A stretch of 64,000 nucleotides of DNA, from contig NZ_JAQIYM010000006.1 in assembly GCF_028823535.1 (NCBI RefSeq), forward strand, positions 124,001 through 188,000, written 5' to 3'. Under the pieces are notes generated by a model that was not told where the DNA came from, did not search any database, and was given only the letters and a program-made list of their open reading frames with translations. The stretch's first letter is position 1. Each line of letters starts with the position of its first letter. This DNA is from Pseudomonas serbica. GTDB lineage: Bacteria; Pseudomonadota; Gammaproteobacteria; Pseudomonadales; Pseudomonadaceae. This document shows positions 16,977 through 25,286 of this stretch, one piece after another. A program made the position numbers and the translations under genes.

Positions 16977-18385
16977 GTCAAGCCATGAACCGCAAACAGC
17001 AATTGCTCAAGCGCCATCGGCGCAACAAACGCATCGGTCTGTTGGTCGCACTGGTGCTGTTGATCCTCTGCGGCATCCTGGTGGCGTGGTGGTTGCCGCT
17101 GGTGTTGGCGGTGTTGGGCTGGGTGGTCCACGAAGCCTGGTTTGCCGATCACCTGTTCTATTCGCCGAAGGACGACTACCAGTACACCTTTGCACCCTAT
17201 ACCCCGCAGCCCAAGGTACACCTGAGCGGGGAGCATCTGCGCCTGGACGAGGGTGTCATGCTGGTCGACGACGCGACGCTTGTGTTGGCCTTGAAGGTAA
17301 AAAGCACGTGGCTGGGGCGCTTCTTCGATCCTGTGGTCGAATTGGCGGGTGGCGACAACCCGGACCGGCAGACCTTCGAGCGGGGTGTGAACGGCCTGCG
17401 TTATCTCAACCTCAGTGGCCAGGCCCAGGTGCTGTCACGCGGTGAATTGCGTCTGCGCGGGCGTTTCTGCCGGCTGCTGGGCGAGCCTGTCTTGTGGGCC
17501 TTCGAGCACCCGGACTTTCGCCGTCAACGGGTGATGGTCATCGCCCCGCATGCCGATGATGCCGAGCTGGCGGCCTACGGCTTGTACAGCCAGGCGGACG
17601 AGGCCTGGATCGTTACGCTCACCGCCGGTGAAATCGAAGCCGAACATTATCAGCGCATGGGCATGAACAAGGTCGAGGCGTCGCGACTGAAAGGCCGTTT
17701 GCGCGCCTGGGACAGCATTGCCGTGCCGCGCTGGGCCGGCGTACCGCAAGCCCATTGCGTGCAGTTGGGCTATTTCTGCCTGCAACTGGCGACCATGCAG
17801 GCGTCGCCCGCCAAACCGATTGGCTCGCGGGAAGCGGATTTGAATGACACCCGGTTGTTTCGCCAGTTGAATCCGTTTGGCCTGCCGGGCGATGTCGACG
17901 GCGCGCCCACTTGGAACAACCTGCTGGCGGATCTGCAAGCCCTGCTGCTGCGGGCTCGACCTGAGGTGATCGTGTTGCCGCACCCGACCCTCGATCCCCA
18001 TCCCGATCACATTTGCGCGCAGGCCGCGGTGCTCGAAGCGCTCAAGGGTCTTGATTGGCAACCGACCCTGTTGGGGTACGCCAACCACCTGCACGACAAC
18101 GATCGCTGGCCCATGGGCGATTCCGGTGCCGGTATTGGCCTTCCTCCCGTGTTCGATCTCGGCCAGCAGATGCATCCCTACTGCCTTCAGCTTTCCCTGG
18201 CGCAGCAGCGTGACAAGGCCATGGCATTGGCAATGATGCACGACCTGCAACCACCGGCTCCCTTCAAGCGTCGCCTACGGCGTGGGTTACAGAGGCTGCT
18301 GGCGGGGCGGGCCGGCTCGAGATACGGCGAAAATGAATTTTTTCGCAAGGCTGTGCGGCGTCAGGAACTGTTCTGGCGCTTGTAA
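16973..18385 (+). CDS. dnpA: PIG-L family de-N-acetylase
   Basis: Seen: 470 residues if started at the ATG overlapping the previous stop; an internal ATG at 16985 is equally usable. A membrane segment lies near residues 18-52 (LLVALVLLILCGILVAWWLP). The catalytic zinc motif PHADDAE follows at about 191-197, with a second metal His in HPDHICAQ. Known: DnpA (PA5002) in this LPS cluster is a de-N-acetylase linked to antibiotic persister formation. Inferred: deacetylates an N-acetyl sugar of the core or its precursor at the membrane. Confidence 0.87.
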   Translation: MSQAMNRKQQLLKRHRRNKRIGLLVALVLLILCGILVAWWLPLVLAVLGWVVHEAWFADHLFYSPKDDYQYTFAPYTPQPKVHLSGEHLRLDEGVMLVDDATLVLALKVKSTWLGRFFDPVVELAGGDNPDRQTFERGVNGLRYLNLSGQAQVLSRGELRLRGRFCRLLGEPVLWAFEHPDFRRQRVMVIAPHADDAELAAYGLYSQADEAWIVTLTAGEIEAEHYQRMGMNKVEASRLKGRLRAWDSIAVPRWAGVPQAHCVQLGYFCLQLATMQASPAKPIGSREADLNDTRLFRQLNPFGLPGDVDGAPTWNNLLADLQALLLRARPEVIVLPHPTLDPHPDHICAQAAVLEALKGLDWQPTLLGYANHLHDNDRWPMGDSGAGIGLPPVFDLGQQMHPYCLQLSLAQQRDKAMALAMMHDLQPPAPFKRRLRRGLQRLLAGRAGSRYGENEFFRKAVRRQELFWRL

Positions 18386-18470
18386 GGTGTCATGGGCCTG
18401 AAGCTCGACTGTCTGAGGGCAAGTTCGGATTCAGGCGTTGTTCCATTTGCCTGTTGTGGCAAGGAAGACG

Positions 18471-19427
18471 ATGAAAGTTCTATTTCTGGTGCAGAAAGAT
18501 CAGCGGGCCATCCTGGACCGTCTGTACGATGGCGTGGCGGCTCATTGCGAGTGCGACTTGCGCTGGTTGAGCAGCGAGGAACAGCGCAACCTGCGCAGTT
18601 ATTTCCGGCGTGAAGTCGATGTGTCCCGGTACGACCGGATCGTGTTTTTCCTGCGGTTCAAGCAGGAAATCCGCCAGGTCGGATTTATCCGTACGATTCC
18701 CAACCTGGTCATTCTCGAACACGATGCCTACCAGAACTACATTCCTTGCAAGTACACCGGCAAGTTCAGCGCGCACTACCGTCGCCTGCCGTGGGCGCGA
18801 GTCATCAGTTCCGGCTTCGTTGTCACCGAACGCCTGCGTGCAGAGGGTTTCGATGCGGTGTTCGTGCCCAAGGGCTACGACCAGACGCAGCTTGCGGATC
18901 AGGGGCGCGAGCGCGATATCGAGCTGGCGTTCGTCGGCAGTACCAACAGTGTTGCCTACAGCGGTCGAAAAGCCCTGCTCGATGAGCTGGGTCGCGTCGA
19001 GCCCCTGGTAGTGACTCGCACCAAATCCGGCGAGGAGTACCGCGATACGCTCAACCGCATTCGCTTTTTCGTCAGTGCCGACGTCGGCATGGGCGAGTTC
19101 ATGATCAAGAATTTCGAGGCCATGGCCTGTGGCTGTGTATTGCTGGCCTATGACCAGGGCGCGGCGGAAAACCAGGCGCTGGGTTTGCAGGATATGCACA
19201 ACGTGGTGTTCTACCAGGACATCGCACAGCTCCAGGAGAAGCTGGCCAGATTACGCAGCGACCCGCAACTGGCGCAGCGCATCGCTCACAATGGTCGGGA
19301 GCTGGCGGTCAGCCAATTCAGCTTTGCACGCATCGGCCAGCGTATCGTCGAAGAACTTGAGCCTGCACTGCGTCCTAGAGCGCCTTTGAGTCTGTTGGAA
19401 AGAATTCGACTCAATTTGGGTGTTTGA
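18471..19427 (+). CDS. ssg: Cell-surface glycosyltransferase Ssg
   Basis: Seen: 318 residues from ATG (MKVLFLVQKDQRAILDRLYDG), ribosome site AAGGAAGA 7 bases before. The C-terminal half is GT4-like: FVGSTNSVAYSGRKALL, then FMIKNFEAMACGCVLLAYDQG. Known: Ssg (PA5001) follows dnpA in P. aeruginosa and affects LPS core, O-antigen and surface properties in several pseudomonads. An 85-base gap separates it from dnpA, so it may be expressed partly on its own. A hairpin follows the stop. Confidence 0.85.
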   Translation: MKVLFLVQKDQRAILDRLYDGVAAHCECDLRWLSSEEQRNLRSYFRREVDVSRYDRIVFFLRFKQEIRQVGFIRTIPNLVILEHDAYQNYIPCKYTGKFSAHYRRLPWARVISSGFVVTERLRAEGFDAVFVPKGYDQTQLADQGRERDIELAFVGSTNSVAYSGRKALLDELGRVEPLVVTRTKSGEEYRDTLNRIRFFVSADVGMGEFMIKNFEAMACGCVLLAYDQGAAENQALGLQDMHNVVFYQDIAQLQEKLARLRSDPQLAQRIAHNGRELAVSQFSFARIGQRIVEELEPALRPRAPLSLLERIRLNLGV

Positions 19428-19434
19428 CAAGCGT

Positions 19435-19460
19435 TGGCCAGCCATTGATATTGCTGGCCA
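19435..19460 (+). terminator. Hairpin TGGCCAGC-N10-GCTGGCCA after ssg
   Basis: Seen: perfect 8-bp arms 19435-19442 and 19453-19460, followed by CTTCTAATTT. The weak T-rich tail makes it a plausible but poor intrinsic terminator or attenuator between ssg and the next glycosyltransferase. Confidence 0.4.
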
Positions 19461-19482
19461 CTTCTAATTTGTCGAGACAACC

Positions 19483-20244
19483 GTGCATTTTTCCCCCGAG
19501 AGTGACATCACGCTAGTGGTCACAAGCTGTGGTCGCCTTGATCTGCTCAAGACCACACTCGAGAGCTTCGATCGATTCAATACGGCGCCCATCCGCGAAG
19601 TGTTCATTACCGAGGATGCAGGTGACCAAGGGGTTCATGCGGTCATTCCAGCCCACTGGAAGGATCACTGCACGGTGTTCGTCAATCGTCCAAAGCTGGG
19701 TCAGCTGGCGTCCATCGATCTGGCGTATGAACACGTCAGCACGAGCTACATCTTCCATTGCGAGGATGACTGGGAATTCTATCGCCCGGGGTTTGTGGAA
19801 GACTCCATGACCATTCTCCAATTCCGCCCGGAAATCCTGCAAGTGTGGTTGCGTAGCTATACTCATGACCTGCGGGTTCACAGTCCCTATATTCATCTGG
19901 GGCCACAGGAAGTCGTCGGTGGGGTGGCTTGCTATCCATTGATCTCCGACAAGCCGGAATGGCAGGGGTTCTCGCTGAACCCGGGCTTGCGCCGGGTCAA
20001 GGAATATCGATTGTGCGCACCATTTTCGGGGCACGCTGGCGAGAAAGCGCTGTCACAGCGATACGCACTGTTGAATCTGACTGCACTCACGCTTGAAGCG
20101 GACGCAGTCATGCACACCGGGTTTGGCCTGCACGTGCAAACGCCTGTCGAGCGACAGCGCAAGGCGCGTCGCAGCCGGCGCGAACAGGTCAAGTTCGTAT
20201 TGTTTTTGTTGTTGGGAGTCTGCATTGGTTGGTCCATCAAGTAG
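19483..20244 (+). CDS. GT-A-fold (GT2-like) glycosyltransferase with C-terminal membrane segment
   Basis: Seen: 253 residues from GTG; no ATG lies nearby in frame and the ribosome site is poor. The N-terminus DITLVVTSCGRLDLLKTTL is typical of nucleotide-sugar binding. CEDDWEF near residue 95 fits a DXD metal site. The C-terminus is basic (RRSRREQ), then has a membrane segment VKFVLFLLLGVCIGWSI. Known: the PAO1 counterpart position, between ssg and waaL, holds the rhamnosyltransferase gene wapR. Inferred: an outer-core sugar transferase, but whether it is WapR cannot be told. Codon use looks less GC-biased than in the waa genes. Confidence 0.8.
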   Translation: MHFSPESDITLVVTSCGRLDLLKTTLESFDRFNTAPIREVFITEDAGDQGVHAVIPAHWKDHCTVFVNRPKLGQLASIDLAYEHVSTSYIFHCEDDWEFYRPGFVEDSMTILQFRPEILQVWLRSYTHDLRVHSPYIHLGPQEVVGGVACYPLISDKPEWQGFSLNPGLRRVKEYRLCAPFSGHAGEKALSQRYALLNLTALTLEADAVMHTGFGLHVQTPVERQRKARRSRREQVKFVLFLLLGVCIGWSIK

Positions 20245-20292
20245 CTACACCGCAGCTTATCCCCATAACCTTCTGTATTGGCTGCTTGCCCT

Positions 20293-21387
20293 ATGAGTAT
20301 TCTCAACGTGATGTGGGCCGGCGGTGCTCCGTTTGCTTCGATCCACAAGGTGCATCAGCAGATACTGTCGCAGGCCTTGCCATCAGCTCCGGTCAAAACC
20401 TGGTTGCTTCAGGGGGGCGCCTCCGAATGTGGAGTGAACGTTGGTGAGATCCGCGAATGGGGGCTGTCTTCTGCTCGTTTGAAAGGGCGGCATTTCTGGC
20501 GATTGACCAAGCCCTGGATGCGAGCCCGGTTTCACCGTGCCCTCCAGGAGAGCGACGCGCGTCTGCTGTTGCTCGACGGGTTGGGAGTAGCGCGCACGCT
20601 GTTGCCGATACTCAAGGCGTTGCCGCATATCCGCGTCGTGGTCATTTTTCATGGATCGACCCGACTGCATGCGGGTGATCGCGCGCTCTTCCAGCAGCTC
20701 CCGTCTTCACAACTGGCCTTGGCCGCCGTGTCGAACACCCTCGCAACCTCGCTGAGTCGTGACTTGCAGGTACCGGTCGTGACATTGCGCAGTGCCTTTG
20801 AGCCTACCGCCTTCCGGCGTGCTTTGCTTTCTCGGGAGGAGGCGCTGATGCGGTTGGGCCTGTCTGCTAACGGTGGGCCAGTATTGGGGGCCGTGGGACG
20901 CCTGGTTTCCGAAAAGGGCTTCAATTGCCTGCTCGATGCTTTTGCGGCGGCATTGCAGGAGCGTGCTGACCTGAGGCTGGTCATCATCGGGGAGGGAAGC
21001 ACTCGTGCCGCGCTGGAAGCGCGTATCGATGAGTTGGGGCTGCGCGAGCAAGTCTTGCTGCCGGGCCATCTCGATGACGCAGCGCGTCTTTATCGTGCGT
21101 TCGACTGGGTTGCAATCCCATCGCGGGAGGAAGGTCTGGGGCTCATTATGCAGGAAGCTGTCATGGCCGGCATTCCGGTGCTGTCCAGCGATCTGGCGGT
21201 ATTTCGTGAGCAGTTGGCCGATAGCGGCCGGTACGCCCCGGTCGATGACGTGAACGCCTGGCGCGACGCGATCCTGCGCGCGTTCAGCGTCTCTGCCGAA
21301 GCGGTCGCTGCTGATCAATTCCAGGCGTTAGGGCCGGATCAAGCCTGGCTGAGCTTCAGCCAGACCGCCCGTGCGCTACTCTCATGA
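20293..21387 (+). CDS. GT4-family glycosyltransferase
   Basis: Seen: 364 residues from ATG (MSILNVMWAGGAPFASIHKVH). GT-B signatures: GAVGRLVSEKGFNCLLDAF, VIIGEGSTRAALE, PSREEGLGLIMQEAVMAGIPVL. Known: such enzymes build hexose or rhamnose units of the LPS outer core. In PAO1, from memory, only one glycosyltransferase gene stands between ssg and waaL, so this or its upstream neighbour is extra here. Its stop codon sits back to back with that of the opposing kinase gene inside TCATGA. Confidence 0.83.
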   Translation: MSILNVMWAGGAPFASIHKVHQQILSQALPSAPVKTWLLQGGASECGVNVGEIREWGLSSARLKGRHFWRLTKPWMRARFHRALQESDARLLLLDGLGVARTLLPILKALPHIRVVVIFHGSTRLHAGDRALFQQLPSSQLALAAVSNTLATSLSRDLQVPVVTLRSAFEPTAFRRALLSREEALMRLGLSANGGPVLGAVGRLVSEKGFNCLLDAFAAALQERADLRLVIIGEGSTRAALEARIDELGLREQVLLPGHLDDAARLYRAFDWVAIPSREEGLGLIMQEAVMAGIPVLSSDLAVFREQLADSGRYAPVDDVNAWRDAILRAFSVSAEAVAADQFQALGPDQAWLSFSQTARALLS

Positions 21388-21987
21388 GGGCAGCACTGCC
21401 TGCTCCAATGCTTGCATCGGAAAGGTGTCGTTCAGGTTCTCGCGCGCAATATAGCGTGCGAAGTGCTGCAGGTTGCGTTTGATCAGATGCCGAGGCAAGG
21501 GTGCTCGCAGGAAGCGCATGTCAGCCACATCAATCAGGCCCATTTGATTGTCGGGCGTGATCACGATGTTGCCCAGATGCAGCGACCGGAAATAGATCCC
21601 CGATTGATGAAGGCGGCGTATCAGTCCGGCCAGTTCGGGCAAGGCTTGTGGCCAGTTGAAGCCTTCCTTGTTAGCGATCTGGCGCAGGGTCTCGCCTGGT
21701 AGTGGCTGGTACAGCACGGCTGTCATGCCGGGCGCCTGCAGTCGGTAATACTGCAGAACCTGCAAGGTCGGTACACCGAGTTTTTGCAGCTCGACTGCAT
21801 TGTCGATGAAGCGTTTCGAATAGGGCCGAAACAAGGCGGATGAGAAAATACGCTTGCGACGAAACAGTTTGAGGATATTCCCATCTTGCAACAGGTAGAC
21901 TTTTGGCCCGTAACTGTCGGCCTCCAGTACTTTGGCACCGTCAATCATTTGATTTAGGGCGGCTTGAGGGAGCCGGGAACATTGCAT
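21382..21987 (-). CDS. Small kinase-fold protein lacking the canonical catalytic Asp
   Basis: Seen: 201 residues on the minus strand from ATG (MQCSRLPQAALNQMIDG). The lysine strand reads LQDGNILKLFRRK. The catalytic loop reads YFRSLHLGNIVI, in which Ser takes the place of the HRD Asp while the Asn is kept. The metal site reads LIDVADMRF. Known: a kinase-like gene (PA4998) lies beside waaL in PAO1. Inferred: role in LPS assembly, perhaps not phosphotransfer. It faces the opposite way to the surrounding glycosyltransferases. An N-terminal extension to 22125 is possible but lacks conserved features. Confidence 0.78.
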   Translation of the reverse strand: MQCSRLPQAALNQMIDGAKVLEADSYGPKVYLLQDGNILKLFRRKRIFSSALFRPYSKRFIDNAVELQKLGVPTLQVLQYYRLQAPGMTAVLYQPLPGETLRQIANKEGFNWPQALPELAGLIRRLHQSGIYFRSLHLGNIVITPDNQMGLIDVADMRFLRAPLPRHLIKRNLQHFARYIARENLNDTFPMQALEQAVLPS

Positions 21988-22097
21988 CGTAGAAAGCCTT
22001 GTTGGAAGAACGGGGCGCCGTGGCGGGCAATGATGCCGAAAAAATTCAGCTTTAACCATGTCGGGTTGGGTGAGCGAACGCTTACAGGAGCAATTTG

Positions 22098-23270
22098 ATG
22101 CAAGAAACTCGTTGGGCGCAAGCATGGATGACAGTAGGTCTTTTGTGGTTTTTGTTGGCCATCGCCATTGCGCCTACCAACAAGCTCTATCAGCAAGGCT
22201 TGGTGGTGTTTCTCTGGTTGCCTGCAATCATGCTCTGCTGGTCCGCACGGGTCCGGCTTCGGGAATTGTTCCATGACCAGCGCTGGATCTACCTGCCGTT
22301 GCTGGGGCTGGTGATCTGGTCACTGCTCAGTCTTTCATGGTCGAACACGCCTGATCCTGATCGCGCAGCCAAGCGCGTGCTGTACATCGTGGTGTTCCTG
22401 TTGTTCTTTCCGGTTTTCGCCAATGCCCGACCCGAGCGCGTGATCCGCGTCATGCAATGGGGAGGTATAGGGCTGGCTGTCACGGCGCTGGTGGCGATCG
22501 TCAAATTTTATGGAATGCATGGCAACGTCTGGGTTTCACGCGTGGAAGGGCTGGGCGAATTGTCCCATCCGATCCTGGGCGGCTACGTCATCGGGCTGGC
22601 AGCCGTGTGGCTGGTACTCTGGACACCGCGTACGGGCTTGATGCAGGTAGTCTGTGCCCTTGCATTGGGCGTTCTGGGGATATTTGTCCTGCTCAGCCAG
22701 AGTCGCGGCGCGGCCCTGGCACTGTTTCTCACGATACTGGCCATGCCGATCTGGTGCCGTGACCGACGCAGTCGTCTCGTCGCGGCGCTCGCACTGATCA
22801 TCGCGATGCTGGCGTTCTGGCTTTTCGAATCCCTGGTCCTGTCGCGCGGTGTTTCCTATCGCCCGCAGATCATGATGGCCAGTTTGCAAATGATCGCTGA
22901 ACATCCATGGCGGGGCCTGGGCCTCGGTAGTAACTACAGGGTGTTCGCCGATGGGCAGTCTTTTGACCACGCCCATAACCTGTTCACCCACGTGGCCATC
23001 GAATTGGGCCTGCCAGGTTTATTGTTGTGGGCGGCGACCTGGATCGCAGTTCTGCGCGAGGCCTGGAAGGTTCGGGAAACGCTCTATGCCAAGGGAATCA
23101 TCGGCATCTGGTTGTTCTCTACCCTGGCGATGCAATTCGATGCCGCCAGCCTGAACGGTACACCGAGGGCCGAATGGTTCATCAGTTGGTTACCCATTGG
23201 CCTGGCCAGTGTTTTGGTATGGGCTCGGGCCAATCCCGACGCTTGTGATAAAATTTCGCGTTCTTCCTAA
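22098..23270 (+). CDS. waaL: O-antigen ligase
   Basis: Seen: 390 residues from ATG after CAGGAG. Around ten to twelve hydrophobic segments are visible. The Wzy_C-type region has LLSQSRGAALALFLTILAMP and the periplasmic-loop FDHAHNLFTHVAIELGLPG with its conserved His. Known: WaaL joins undecaprenyl-linked O-antigen to lipid A-core on the periplasmic side of the inner membrane; sequence conservation outside the key His/Arg residues is low. It starts 110 bases from the divergent kinase gene and msbA begins 15 bases after its stop. Confidence 0.88.
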   Translation: MQETRWAQAWMTVGLLWFLLAIAIAPTNKLYQQGLVVFLWLPAIMLCWSARVRLRELFHDQRWIYLPLLGLVIWSLLSLSWSNTPDPDRAAKRVLYIVVFLLFFPVFANARPERVIRVMQWGGIGLAVTALVAIVKFYGMHGNVWVSRVEGLGELSHPILGGYVIGLAAVWLVLWTPRTGLMQVVCALALGVLGIFVLLSQSRGAALALFLTILAMPIWCRDRRSRLVAALALIIAMLAFWLFESLVLSRGVSYRPQIMMASLQMIAEHPWRGLGLGSNYRVFADGQSFDHAHNLFTHVAIELGLPGLLLWAATWIAVLREAWKVRETLYAKGIIGIWLFSTLAMQFDAASLNGTPRAEWFISWLPIGLASVLVWARANPDACDKISRSS

Positions 23271-23285
23271 CCAGTGAGCTCTACG

Positions 23286-25091
23286 ATGAGTGACGCACCG
23301 CCCAAAGCGGGACAGGACTCCAGCCTGAAAATCTATTTTCGGCTGCTGGGGTATGTAAAACCTTATCTCGGCCTTTTCTTGCTGAGTATCGTAGGCTTCG
23401 TGATTTTTGCCTCCACACAGCCGATGCTGGCGGGGATTCTCAAGTATTTCGTCGATGGCCTGAGCAATCCTGAAGCGGTGCTCTTCCCCGACGTCCCGTA
23501 TCTGAAGGACTTGCAGCTGTTGATGGCCGTGCCATTGCTGATCATCCTGATCGCGGCGTGGCAAGGCCTGGGCTCTTTCCTCGGCAACTATTACCTGGCG
23601 AAGGTTTCGCTGGGGCTGGTGCACGACCTGCGGGTCGAGTTGTTCAACAAATTGCTGGTTCTGCCAAACCGCTATTTCGATACCCATAATTCCGGGCATC
23701 TGATCTCGCGCATCACGTTCAACGTGACCATGGTGACCGGTGCCGCTACCGATGCTATCAAAGTGGTGATCCGCGAAGGCCTGACCGTGGTCTTCCTGTT
23801 TGCCTACCTGCTGTGGATGAACTGGAAACTGACCATCGTGATGCTGGCCATCCTTCCGCTGATTGCACTCATGGTGGGTAATACCAGCAAGAAATTCCGC
23901 AAGCAGAGCAAGAAGATCCAGGTGGCCATGGGCGACGTGACCCATGTGGCGTCCGAAACCATCCAGGGGTATCGCGTGGTGCGCAGCTTCGGTGGCGAGA
24001 GCTACGAAGAACGGCGTTTCGCCGAGGCCAGCCAGGGCAATACCGATAAGCAACTGCGCATGACCAAGACCGGTGCGGTCTACACGCCGATGTTGCAGCT
24101 GGTGATCTACACCGCCATGGCCGTGTTGATGTTCCTGGTGCTGTTCCTGCGCGGCGATGCAACCGCCGGTGACCTGGTGGCCTACATCACTGCGGCGGGT
24201 CTGCTGCCCAAGCCGATCCGTCAGCTGTCGGAAGTCAGTTCGACCATTCAGAAAGGTGTCGCCGGTGCCGAAAGCATTTTCGAGCAACTGGACGTTGAGC
24301 CGGAAGTCGACCACGGTACCGTTGAGCGCGACCGCGTCAATGGCTACCTGGAAGTGCGCAATCTGAGCTTTACCTATCCAGGCACAGAGCGTGAGGTGCT
24401 GAAGAACATCAGCTTCACCGCGGCGCCAGGCCAGATGATCGCGTTGGTTGGTCGCTCTGGCAGCGGCAAATCGACACTCGCCAGCCTGATACCGCGCTTC
24501 TACCATCATGAAGTCGGCGAAATCCTGCTCGATGATGTCGAAATCGAAGACTACCGTTTGCGCAATCTGCGTCGGCACGTAGCGCAAGTCACACAGCATG
24601 TAACCCTGTTCAACGACACCATTGCCAACAATATCGCCTACGGTGACCTGGCTGGCGCACCTCGCGCCGACATTGAGAAGGCTGCCGCGGACGCGTACGC
24701 AATGGACTTCATCGCGCAGATGCCACAAGGCCTGGATACCCAGGTCGGGGAAAACGGCGTACTGCTGTCCGGCGGTCAGCGCCAGCGCCTGGCGATTGCC
24801 CGTGCCTTGCTGAAAAATGCTCCGTTGTTGATTCTCGACGAAGCCACCTCGGCGCTCGATACCGAGTCCGAGCGTCACATTCAAGCAGCGCTGGATCAGG
24901 TCATGAAGGGGCGTACCACGCTGGTCATCGCTCACCGGTTGTCGACCATCGAAAAGGCCGACCTGATTCTGGTAATGGATCAGGGCGAAATCGTCGAGCG
25001 TGGCACGCACACGCAATTGCTGGCACAAAATGGCTACTATTCGCGCCTGCATGCGATGGGGCTCGATACCCCGGCGGAAGACATCGCCTGA
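23286..25091 (+). CDS. msbA: Lipid A-core ABC flippase/exporter
   Basis: Seen: 601 residues from ATG; an in-frame GTG four codons earlier is possible. The N-terminal half has six membrane helices. The ATPase has Walker A GRSGSGKST at 389-397, signature LSGGQRQR at 494-501, and LLILDEATSALD for Walker B. Known: MsbA homodimers flip lipid A-core across the inner membrane, feeding the Lpt system and WaaL. A TAAAAT box overlaps the end of waaL (23249-23254) and may give it a private promoter. Confidence 0.95.
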   Translation: MSDAPPKAGQDSSLKIYFRLLGYVKPYLGLFLLSIVGFVIFASTQPMLAGILKYFVDGLSNPEAVLFPDVPYLKDLQLLMAVPLLIILIAAWQGLGSFLGNYYLAKVSLGLVHDLRVELFNKLLVLPNRYFDTHNSGHLISRITFNVTMVTGAATDAIKVVIREGLTVVFLFAYLLWMNWKLTIVMLAILPLIALMVGNTSKKFRKQSKKIQVAMGDVTHVASETIQGYRVVRSFGGESYEERRFAEASQGNTDKQLRMTKTGAVYTPMLQLVIYTAMAVLMFLVLFLRGDATAGDLVAYITAAGLLPKPIRQLSEVSSTIQKGVAGAESIFEQLDVEPEVDHGTVERDRVNGYLEVRNLSFTYPGTEREVLKNISFTAAPGQMIALVGRSGSGKSTLASLIPRFYHHEVGEILLDDVEIEDYRLRNLRRHVAQVTQHVTLFNDTIANNIAYGDLAGAPRADIEKAAADAYAMDFIAQMPQGLDTQVGENGVLLSGGQRQRLAIARALLKNAPLLILDEATSALDTESERHIQAALDQVMKGRTTLVIAHRLSTIEKADLILVMDQGEIVERGTHTQLLAQNGYYSRLHAMGLDTPAEDIA

Positions 25092-25097
25092 TACCGA

Positions 25098-25126
25098 CAT
25101 CAGGGTGAGCCTGGCTCACCCTGATG
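25098..25126 (+). terminator. 13-bp perfect hairpin after msbA
   Basis: Seen: CATCAGGGTGAGC and its complement around a CTG loop, 6 bases after the msbA stop. No U run follows, so efficient intrinsic termination is not certain; 3' end stabilisation is another reading. Confidence 0.55.
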
Positions 25127-25286
25127 CCCTGCCCGCGTGCAATGCGCCACGTGAGTGTATCCACGGTTTTTGCTCAATAATTGATCAAAAAGCCTTGCCG
25201 CAAGATCCCGTTGCAGCCGTCTCACAAGCCTGTGCCCACCCTGTGTTAATATCGCGCCCCTGTTCATTTTGTATGTGGGTTGCTCC

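Noticed and set aside
23190..25100. 636-codon minus-strand frame opposite msbA
   Set aside because: Antisense to a complete ABC exporter with Walker A, signature and Walker B; long mirror frames are normal in GC-rich Pseudomonas genes.
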